From JAYPAN01 sp038123715 (GTDB lineage Bacteria > Pseudomonadota > Alphaproteobacteria > RS24), in assembly GCA_038123715.1 (NCBI GenBank), contig JAYPAN010000013.1, positions 1-47,336 on the forward strand: DNA of 47,336 nt, read 5' to 3'. Below the pieces are notes generated by a model, which saw nothing but the letters and a program-made list of their open reading frames with translations, made no database searches and was not told the origin of the DNA. Below, piece by piece: positions 1-6,122 of the stretch. Numbering within the stretch: the stretch's first letter is position 1; each line of letters starts with the position of its first letter. The translations under genes were made by a program, and so were the position numbers.

Positions 1-5
1 GTCAC

Positions 6-80
6 TGGAGCGGGCGATGAGATTCGAACTCACGACCCCAACCTTGGCAAGGTTGTGCTCTACCCCTGAGCTACGCCCGC
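6..80 (-). tRNA. tRNA-Gly (GCC), CCA encoded
   Basis: On the minus strand this reads as a full cloverleaf. The 7-bp acceptor stem GCGGGCG pairs with CGCCCGC, followed by discriminator T and an encoded CCA (positions 8-6). The anticodon is GCC (positions 48-46) in the loop TTGCCAA. The T arm contains GTTCGAATC. It is divergent from the thioredoxin gene that follows. Confidence 0.95.
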
Positions 81-231
81 GTTTTCAGTGACAGCGAGCC
101 GTGTTATGCCTTATCACTGCGGCTTTGGCAAGGCGTAATCACGCCGGTTTGCGTGGGCGACATAATGGCGGCTCTGCAGGGGTTGGCAAAACCGGGCAAA
201 AGCCCCATGTTAGGAAGGAAAGGAACCGCAC

Positions 232-1137
232 ATGGAAATCTCTTCTGAAGCCGCGCCACCGGCGGCGGCGCACGCCATTATTGATGTGACCACGCAAACA
301 TTCATGGCCGATGTCATTGAGGCGTCGCGCGACTGCCTGGTTATGCTGGATTTATGGGCGCCCTGGTGCGGCCCGTGCAAGCAATTGACGCCGGTGCTTG
401 AGGCGCTGGCTACGCAAAGTCAGGGCGCGGTGCGACTGGCGAAAATGAACATTGACGAGCATCCGGAAGTGGCGCAGCAATTACAGGTGCAATCGATTCC
501 GGCGGTTTTCTTTTTCAAAAACGGCCAGCCGGTTGACGGCTTTATGGGCGCGCTGCCCGAAAGCCAGATACGCGCCAAGCTTGAGCCGCATTTGCAAGAT
601 GGGCTGGCGCCCTCGCCGGTTGAACAATTATTGGCTATGGCCGAGCAGGCGCTGGCCGATAATAATCCGGCTGCGGCGGCGCAAGCCTATAGCGATATTC
701 TGGCCGGTGAGCCTGACCATATTGGCGCGATTGCCGGTCTGGCGCAGTGCCATTTGGCAAATGGCAATATCGAGCAGGCCGGCCAGATATTGGCGATGGC
801 ACCGGCGCACAGCAATGAGCCGGAATTGGCCGCCGCGCGCGCCGCTTTGGCGCTGGCTGAAAAATCAGCCGATACGGGCGAGCTTGCGCCCCTGCAAGCG
901 CGCCTTGCGGCAGATGAAAACGACCATCAGGCGCGGTTTGATTTGGCGATGACGCTGCATGCAGCCGGTCAGCGCGAGGCGGCAATGGATGCCCTGTTGG
1001 AGATTATCGCCCGCAAGCGCGACTGGCAGGAAGAAGCGGCGCGCAAGCAGCTTGTCGAGTTTTTTGACGCTTATGGCGCGGCCGATCCGCTTGTTGTGGC
1101 CGCGCGGCGGCGTTTATCCTCCCTTTTGTTCAGCTAG
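232..1137 (+). CDS. cnoX: Thioredoxin-TPR co-chaperone (CnoX/YbbN family)
   Basis: This is a cytoplasmic thioredoxin-domain protein with a C-terminal TPR-like half, 301 residues. Residues about 16-120 form the thioredoxin fold with the active-site motif WCGPCK (45-50, Cys46 and Cys49) and the cis-Pro region QSIPAVFFF. Residues about 130-300 are alanine-rich helical repeats (ALADNNPAAAAQAY, GLAQCHLANGNIEQA). CnoX family proteins hold unfolding clients and protect them from oxidation, passing them to GroEL or DnaK. Alphaproteobacterial members keep the CxxC motif, unlike E. coli CnoX, so disulfide reductase activity is plausible. The ATG is preceded by AGGAAAGG. The Lon-N-domain gene follows after 8 bases, so both are probably co-transcribed and linked to protein quality control. 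Confidence 0.88.
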   Translation: MEISSEAAPPAAAHAIIDVTTQTFMADVIEASRDCLVMLDLWAPWCGPCKQLTPVLEALATQSQGAVRLAKMNIDEHPEVAQQLQVQSIPAVFFFKNGQPVDGFMGALPESQIRAKLEPHLQDGLAPSPVEQLLAMAEQALADNNPAAAAQAYSDILAGEPDHIGAIAGLAQCHLANGNIEQAGQILAMAPAHSNEPELAAARAALALAEKSADTGELAPLQARLAADENDHQARFDLAMTLHAAGQREAAMDALLEIIARKRDWQEEAARKQLVEFFDAYGAADPLVVAARRRLSSLLFS

Positions 1138-1145
1138 GAAATTAT

Positions 1146-1814
1146 ATGTCCAAATATGAGACGGTAGATGATTTGCCCCAAACTGTGCCGGTGTTTCCGC
1201 TGGCCGGTGTGCTTTTATTGCCGCGCGGGCAATTGCCCCTGAACATTTTCGAGCCGCGCTATCTCGACATGTTTGAGGATTCGCTGGGTCGTGGCCGGAT
1301 GATTGGTATTTTGCAACCGGTCGATGGGCAGGAAGATGACAGCGTTCCGCAATTGCAGAAAGTTGGCTGTATCGGTCGCATTACTTCATTTTCGGAAACC
1401 GAAGATGGCCGGATGATTGTCAGCCTGACCGGCGTTGCGCGGTTTCGGGTGGCGGAAGAGCTGGATGTCACCACCCCCTATCGGCAAATTGCCGCTGATT
1501 ACCGCCCCTATAACAGCGATTTAATCGCCGATATTGGCGCGCTGGATGTCAATCGCGAGGGCTTGTTGGATGTTTTGCGCCGCTATTTGGAGCGCAATAA
1601 TATGGCCGCCGATTGGGATGCGATTGAGCAATCCGGCAATGAGGCGCTGGTTAATTCCCTGTCCATCATAAGCCCTTACGGGGTGCAGGAAAAACAGGCT
1701 TTGCTGGAGGCCGAAAGTCTGGCCGAGCGCGCCGAAATCCTGATTGCGCTGACCGAAATGGTGTTGGCGCAAATGGATGCCAGCATGGGCAGCAATGACA
1801 ATGCCATTCAATAA
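1146..1814 (+). CDS. Lon N-terminal (LON substrate-binding) domain protein
   Basis: A 222-residue stand-alone LON domain protein. The start VPVFPLAGVLLLPRGQLPLNIFEPRYLDM is the typical opening of the ATP-dependent protease La N-terminal domain. The later part (GRITSFSETEDGRMIVSLTGVARFRV) is the second half of the beta fold, followed by a helical tail. The AAA+ and protease domains of Lon are absent, so this is not a protease. The family's role is poorly known; substrate or partner binding in proteostasis is inferred. In Alphaproteobacteria it commonly sits between the thioredoxin-TPR gene and a Trm112/UPF0434 gene, exactly as here. Confidence 0.9.
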   Translation: MSKYETVDDLPQTVPVFPLAGVLLLPRGQLPLNIFEPRYLDMFEDSLGRGRMIGILQPVDGQEDDSVPQLQKVGCIGRITSFSETEDGRMIVSLTGVARFRVAEELDVTTPYRQIAADYRPYNSDLIADIGALDVNREGLLDVLRRYLERNNMAADWDAIEQSGNEALVNSLSIISPYGVQEKQALLEAESLAERAEILIALTEMVLAQMDASMGSNDNAIQ

Positions 1815-1838
1815 TTCAACACCATGAGAGGCAGCAAA

Positions 1839-2045
1839 ATGAGCGACACATCTTCAGATAGCGCCAGCCCATTGCAACCGGACGCGGCTTTGCTGGAAAT
1901 ACTGGTTTGTCCGGTCACGCGCGGGCCGCTGGACTATGACAAGGCCAAAAATGAGCTGGTCTCGAAAGAGGCGGGTCTGGCCTATCAAATCCGCGAAGGC
2001 ATCCCCATTATGCTGCCCGAAGAAGCGCGGCGGCTGGACGATTAG
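1839..2045 (+). CDS. Trm112/UPF0434 (YcaR-like) small protein
   Basis: A 68-residue protein of the Trm112-like family: LLEILVCPVTRGPLDYD, then ELVSKEAGLAYQIREGIPIMLPEEAR. The family resembles zinc-ribbon proteins, but this member keeps only one cysteine of the CPxTxGPL motif. Bacterial members have no settled function; eukaryotic Trm112 activates methyltransferases. I chose the ATG at 1839 because AGAGG lies just upstream; an in-frame ATG at 1824 would add five residues. The stop codon overlaps the stop of the convergent UbiH-family gene by four bases. Confidence 0.88.
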   Translation: MSDTSSDSASPLQPDAALLEILVCPVTRGPLDYDKAKNELVSKEAGLAYQIREGIPIMLPEEARRLDD

Positions 2046-3262
2046 ACGCGCATAAGCGGCGGCGTGTGGCCTATGCCGCTATCGGCCTGTGCAAGCAGGG
2101 CGCGCCGCCATTTTGGCTGTTTTTGCAAAAGCGTGTGTGTTGCCTCAAGCCCCGCACCGGCCAGCAGACCGAGACCCGGAACAGCCCCGCCAAACAGCCC
2201 GTTCAATCCATGCGTCAGGCCAATAGCCAGTGTCGCGTCGGCGCGTCGCGCCTGCCCGTAGCGCGCCAGCATGGTCGCATCATTGGGCGGCAGGCCAAGC
2301 TGGCGGCCTTGCATCAAGCACTCGACCAGCAGGGCGATATCGCGCAGCGTGATGTTAAAGCCCTGCCCCGCCATCGGGTGCAGACAATGGGCGGCATCGC
2401 CAAGAAACGCCCGATTGGGCGCGGTGAAGCTTTGCGCCAAATGCATGTGCAGGGCTTGGGTGGCGCGCGCGCCAACCGCCTCTATTTTGCCATAGGGTGC
2501 GGCAGCGCGGTTCAACTCATGCAGAAACACCGGCGCGGCCACATCAACCAGCGCTTGTGCGCGGGCGTGCTGCAAAGACCAAACCAGCGCCATGTCTTTT
2601 TCGCCGGCCAGCGGCAATAAGGCAAGCGGCCCGTCGGGCAGGAAAATCTGCCGCGCCTGCCCGTTATGGGCTTGCGTCCCCCGCACGGCGCAAACCAAGG
2701 CATCGCTGCCATAATCATGGGTTAGATAATCCGCCGCATTGTCGGATTGCGGCCGCTTCGTCTCAATATGCAGCGCGGCGGCGTGATTGGCATTTGTATC
2801 GGCATTTATATTGGCATTGCTGGGCGCGATTTCCGCCGCAGCAATGGTGCGGGCAATGGCGCGGTGCAAATCGGCAAGGCTGACAATATGAGCCAGCGTT
2901 TCCGGTTCTGGCGGGGTCAGGTCAAGCGTGTCGGTAAAACCCTGCCCGACCGGCCCGCGCCGCACTTCCATGCCGGTCATCGACGTTGCCGGTTTGCCCA
3001 GATTTTCCCAGACACCCAGCTTTTCAAGACAGATTTTAGAGGCCGGTGCCAGCGCCAGAACACGTTGCCAATCGTCATCATGCAGCGCGTCGGCGGGGTT
3101 TGGTGTTGCCAATGCAGGTGCGGCTTCAGGCAAATCCGAACCGTCAATCAGGTCAATCAGGTCAATTAGGTCAATGGCAAAGCCGCATTGGTGCAGAGCC
3201 AGCGCGACAAGCTGCGCCGTGCCGCCCGCGCCGTGAACAATGATTTTTGCTGTGCCGGTCAT
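2042..3262 (-). CDS. UbiH/COQ6-family FAD-dependent hydroxylase
   Basis: A 406-residue flavoprotein monooxygenase of the UbiH/UbiF/VisC family, which hydroxylates the ubiquinone head-group precursor. The N-terminus has a FAD-binding dinucleotide fold (VHGAGGTAQLVALALHQCGF). The C-terminal third carries the family signature GDAAHCLHPMAGQGFN followed by LRDIALLVE. Which ring position is modified cannot be told from sequence. The segment after the first beta strand contains an in-frame repeat LIDLIDLIDLIDG coded by a 9-bp tandem repeat, a likely site of length variation. It is divergent from the ammonium transporter gene. Confidence 0.88.
   Translation of the reverse strand: MTGTAKIIVHGAGGTAQLVALALHQCGFAIDLIDLIDLIDGSDLPEAAPALATPNPADALHDDDWQRVLALAPASKICLEKLGVWENLGKPATSMTGMEVRRGPVGQGFTDTLDLTPPEPETLAHIVSLADLHRAIARTIAAAEIAPSNANINADTNANHAAALHIETKRPQSDNAADYLTHDYGSDALVCAVRGTQAHNGQARQIFLPDGPLALLPLAGEKDMALVWSLQHARAQALVDVAAPVFLHELNRAAAPYGKIEAVGARATQALHMHLAQSFTAPNRAFLGDAAHCLHPMAGQGFNITLRDIALLVECLMQGRQLGLPPNDATMLARYGQARRADATLAIGLTHGLNGLFGGAVPGLGLLAGAGLEATHTLLQKQPKWRRALLAQADSGIGHTPPLMRV
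3143..3175 (-). repeat. 9-bp tandem repeat inside the UbiH-family gene
   Basis: On the plus strand the unit is GTCAATCAG: two perfect copies (3143-3151, 3152-3160), one with a single change (3161-3169) and a partial copy (3170-3175). Because the unit is a multiple of three, gain or loss keeps the frame and only changes the number of Ile-Asp-Leu units. Confidence 0.9.
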
Positions 3263-3366
3263 GGCCGCACTCTGCCCGAAACGGCGCGAAGGAGCAAGCA
3301 GTCAGGCAATTGCCCGCCGCCCGCCACCGGTATATTGCCCAAAAATTAGCCAGTGCGACTTAACCC

Positions 3367-3381
3367 GCCTAAACTTTAGGC
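3367..3381. promoter_or_regulatory. Perfect 15-bp palindrome in the ubiH-family/amt divergent region
   Basis: GCCTAAA-C-TTTAGGC is a perfect inverted repeat with 7-bp arms and a 1-base centre. That is too tight for an RNA hairpin but fits a dimeric DNA-binding protein. It lies about 73 bp upstream of the sigma-54 site and about 105 bp upstream of the divergent hydroxylase start. It does not match the NtrC consensus. Confidence 0.4.
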
Positions 3382-3453
3382 AATAGCCCCCGCCTTTTTG
3401 GCTGTGCCGAGAGTTTATTGTTTTATTTCAGGTGTTTATGCGCGCTCCATGTG

Positions 3454-3469
3454 TGGCATATTGCTTGCT
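3454..3469 (+). promoter_or_regulatory. Sigma-54 (RpoN) promoter of the ammonium transporter gene
   Basis: TGGCATATTGCTTGCT matches the -24/-12 consensus TGGCAC-N5-TTGCW, with GG (3455-3456) and GC (3467-3468) separated by exactly ten bases. Transcription would start near 3480, 23 bases before the ATG. Sigma-54 plus NtrC control of amt genes under nitrogen limitation is well established. The promoter lies inside the longest possible upstream reading frame, which supports the downstream start codon. Confidence 0.75.
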
Positions 3470-3502
3470 TATGACCCTAGGTTCACAATTAGGGGATTTA
3501 TC

Positions 3503-4714
3503 ATGCATAACGCAGTAGGCGGCGACGTCTTTTTCATTCTTATGGGCGCCATTCTGGTGTTTGCCATGCATGCCGGTTTTGCTTTTCTCGAAGTCGGCAC
3601 GGTGCGGAGCAAAAATCAGGTCAATGCGCTGGTTAAAATTATTTCAGATTTCGGCGTGTCCACCATCGCTTATTTCTTTGTCGGCTATGGCATTGCCTAT
3701 GGGCTGAGTTTTCTGACTTCGGCGGAAATGTTGAGTGGTGCGGGCGAAGGCTTTGACGCGCAAGGTCTGACATTGGTGAAGTTTTTCTTCCTGCTGACAT
3801 TCGCTGCCGCCATTCCGGCCATTATTTCGGGCGGCATTGCCGAGCGCGCGCGGTTCGGCCCGCAGCTTCTCGCTTCCGGCTTGATTGTCGGCGTGGTCTA
3901 TCCGATTTTTGAAGGCATGATTTGGAACGGCAATTTTGGCTTTCAGGATTGGCTCGAAGGTTCTTTCGGAGCCTCTTTCCATGATTTCGCCGGTTCGGTT
4001 GTGGTGCATGGTGTCGGCGGCTGGCTGGCGCTTTCGGCTGTGGTTATGCTGGGTGCGCGGCTTGGCCGCTATGGCCCAAGCGGCAGGGCTTTCCCGCCCT
4101 CTTCGATTCCGTGGTTGGCGCTGGGCAGCTGGCTTTTGTGCATTGGCTGGTTCGGCTTTAACGTGGTCAGCGCGCAATCGCTGGAAGGCGTTTCCGGCCT
4201 TGTTGCGGTCAATTCGCTGATGGCGATGGTTGGCGGCATTCTGGCCGCATTGTTTGTCGGCAAATCCGATCCGGGCTTTGTGCATAATGGCGCATTGGCC
4301 GGTCTGGTCGCTGTGTGCGCCGGCTCTGATGTTTTCCATCCGGTTGGCGCTTTGGCAACCGGCGCGGTGGCCGGAGCGCTGTTTGTCTATTTCTTCGTGC
4401 AGTGTCAGGAAAAATGGCAAATAGATGATGTGCTTGGCGTTTGGCCGTTGCATGGTCTGGCCGGTGCTTGGGGCGGTATTGCCTGCGGTATTTTCGGGCA
4501 GGAAATGTTTGGCGGCCTTGGCGGTGTCAGCCTCATCTCGCAAATTATCGGCACATTTGTCGGTTGTGGCTTTGCGGCGATATGCGGTCTGATTGTCTAT
4601 GGTGGGTTGAAACAAATCATTGGCATCCGCATGGAAGAAGAGGATGAACAACGCGGTGCGGATTTGGCGATTCACAAAATCGCCGCCAATCCGGAAACCG
4701 GCCTCAGCGGTTAA
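3503..4714 (+). CDS. amt: Ammonium transporter (Amt family)
   Basis: A 403-residue polytopic inner-membrane ammonium channel, normal length for the family, with about eleven membrane helices. Visible hallmarks are FVGYGIAYG, the ISGGIAERARF motif, DFAGSVVVHGVGGW with the first pore histidine, and HGLAGAWGGIACGIFG with the second. The start at 3503 is chosen because AGGGGA lies seven bases upstream and a sigma-54 promoter ends only about 33 bases upstream; the open frame extends 35 codons further but has no support. No glnK (PII) gene is adjacent, which is unusual for bacterial amt genes. Hairpins follow the stop codon. Confidence 0.95.
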   Translation: MHNAVGGDVFFILMGAILVFAMHAGFAFLEVGTVRSKNQVNALVKIISDFGVSTIAYFFVGYGIAYGLSFLTSAEMLSGAGEGFDAQGLTLVKFFFLLTFAAAIPAIISGGIAERARFGPQLLASGLIVGVVYPIFEGMIWNGNFGFQDWLEGSFGASFHDFAGSVVVHGVGGWLALSAVVMLGARLGRYGPSGRAFPPSSIPWLALGSWLLCIGWFGFNVVSAQSLEGVSGLVAVNSLMAMVGGILAALFVGKSDPGFVHNGALAGLVAVCAGSDVFHPVGALATGAVAGALFVYFFVQCQEKWQIDDVLGVWPLHGLAGAWGGIACGIFGQEMFGGLGGVSLISQIIGTFVGCGFAAICGLIVYGGLKQIIGIRMEEEDEQRGADLAIHKIAANPETGLSG

Positions 4715-4736
4715 CCGCAGCTATTTTAACAAGACC

Positions 4737-4789
4737 CGGCCTGTCCCTTTGACCAAGGCGCTGTCAACGCGCTAGTCTGGGACAGGCCG
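4737..4789 (+). terminator. Long inverted repeat downstream of amt
   Basis: CGGCCTGTCCC (4737-4747) pairs perfectly with GGGACAGGCCG (4779-4789), an 11-bp stem with a 31-base loop, followed by ATTCGTTTT. It probably works as part of the amt transcription end or as a 3' stabilising hairpin. Confidence 0.5.
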
Positions 4790-4799
4790 ATTCGTTTTG

Positions 4800-4842
4800 A
4801 ACCCCGTGCGGGCGGCGAAAAGCTCCCCACGGGGTTTATTTG
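4800..4842 (+). terminator. Rho-independent terminator before dapC
   Basis: AACCCCGTG (4800-4808) pairs with CACGGGGTT (4828-4836), a 9-bp stem followed by the T-rich TATTTGTT. It separates amt from the aminotransferase gene and argues that translation of the latter begins downstream of it. Confidence 0.6.
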
Positions 4843-4871
4843 TTCGTCCGAAAGAAAGGCACGCTAAACTG

Positions 4872-6122
4872 GTGGATGTGCTGCAAGATAATCTGGCGCC
4901 AAGCCCGCTATCGGCGTCCCTGCCCGGCTCGCCCTTTGTGCGCTTGCGCGCGCTGCTTGACGCCCATGCGCCGGGTGCGCCGCCCGTGTCGCTGGCTTTG
5001 GGTGAGCCGCAGCATGGCGCGCCGGATTTTGTGCTGGCTGAGCTGGCGCGCCCAACGGCTGATTACGGCAAATATCCGCCAATCACCGGCACGCCGGAAT
5101 GGCGCCACGCCGTGTCAGACTGGCTGGGTCGCCGCTTTGGCCTTGATGCCGCCTTGCTGGAAACGCCAAGCCAGATATTGCCCTTAAATGGCACGCGCGA
5201 AGGCCTGTTTCTCGCCATGCAGCTTGCGCCCCAAAAGCCGGATGGGCGGGTCGCCATGCCTGACCCGTTTTATCAAGTCTATGCCGCCGCCGCATTGGCA
5301 GCGCAGGCGCAACCGGTCTATTTGCCTGCGCCGCGCGCAACCGGCTTTCTGCCCGATTTGGACGCGATAGCGCCGGAAACATACGATAAATTGCAGGCGC
5401 TTTATCTGTGTTCACCGGCCAATCCGCAAGGCGCGATTGCCGATGCCGCCTATTTACGCAAAGCACTGGCTTTGGCGCGCGCGCATGGGTTTTTGCTGTT
5501 GGTGGATGAATGTTATGCCGAAATCTATGACGCGCCGCATGTTGCACCACCGGTTTCCATGCTGGAAATCATGCAGGCGGAAGCCGATGACAATGCGCCT
5601 GTAATTGTGTTCCACTCACTGTCCAAGCGGTCAAATCTGCCCGGCTTACGCAGTGGGTTTTGCGCCGGTGGCCGCGATATCATGCAGCGCTTTGCCGCTT
5701 TGCGCCAAATTGCCGGCCCGCAATCGCCTTTGCCGGTGCTGAATGCCGCCATGCTGGCTTGGCAAGATGATGACCATGTGGCGGCCAATCGCGCGCTTTA
5801 TGTCGCCAAATGTGATGATGCCGAAGCCCAATGCGACGGGCGGTTTGGGTTTTACCGACCGCCGGGCGGCTTTTTTCTGTGGCTTGATGTCGGTGACAGC
5901 GCGGCGGCGACATTGCATTTATGGCAAGCACAAGGCGTGCGGGTGCTGCCCGGCGCTTATCTGACGCGCCTTGCCGACACGCCGCAAGACCCGGCCAGCA
6001 ATTATATTCGCGTGGCGCTGGTCGCGCCGCCCGAAGAAAGCCACGCCGCCATAGCGCGCCTGGTGGCAGGGCTGGAAGATTTTACCAATGGCAGCAAGCC
6101 TGTGGCAGGAGGCACGAAATGA
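4872..6122 (+). CDS. dapC: PLP-dependent aminotransferase, probably succinyl-DAP aminotransferase
   Basis: A fold-type I aminotransferase of the alphaproteobacterial DapC group, about 416 residues. Visible features are SLALGEPQHGAP near the start, YGKYPPITGTPEWR, the LYLCSPANPQGAI loop, LLVDECYAEIY with the PLP-pairing Asp, and HSLSKRSNLPGLRSGF holding the Schiff-base lysine. SLSKRSNxPGLRSGF is typical of N-succinyldiaminopimelate transaminases of the lysine and peptidoglycan pathway. The start is uncertain: a GTG at 4872 follows AAAGAAAGG and lies after a terminator, while the upstream ATG-initiated frame (4797) would run through that hairpin. The stop overlaps the ftsK start as ATGA. Confidence 0.82.
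   Translation: MDVLQDNLAPSPLSASLPGSPFVRLRALLDAHAPGAPPVSLALGEPQHGAPDFVLAELARPTADYGKYPPITGTPEWRHAVSDWLGRRFGLDAALLETPSQILPLNGTREGLFLAMQLAPQKPDGRVAMPDPFYQVYAAAALAAQAQPVYLPAPRATGFLPDLDAIAPETYDKLQALYLCSPANPQGAIADAAYLRKALALARAHGFLLLVDECYAEIYDAPHVAPPVSMLEIMQAEADDNAPVIVFHSLSKRSNLPGLRSGFCAGGRDIMQRFAALRQIAGPQSPLPVLNAAMLAWQDDDHVAANRALYVAKCDDAEAQCDGRFGFYRPPGGFFLWLDVGDSAAATLHLWQAQGVRVLPGAYLTRLADTPQDPASNYIRVALVAPPEESHAAIARLVAGLEDFTNGSKPVAGGTK

Noticed and set aside
101..289. Small plus-strand frame between tRNA-Gly and the thioredoxin gene
   Set aside because: It runs into the thioredoxin gene in another frame, is Arg/His-rich and has no convincing start signal.
3475..3494. CCCTA-N10-TAGGG hairpin that could hide the amt ribosome site
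   Set aside because: The predicted sigma-54 start is near 3480, so the left arm would not be transcribed.
3398..3502. N-terminal extension of the ammonium transporter reading frame
   Set aside because: The extension contains the sigma-54 promoter, has no ribosome site and would add 35 residues not typical of Amt. The ATG at 3503 has AGGGGA upstream.
3644..4675. Minus-strand open frame of 343 codons opposite amt
   Set aside because: It is a shadow of the conserved transporter, with low-complexity Gln/Asn/Arg composition and no ribosome site.
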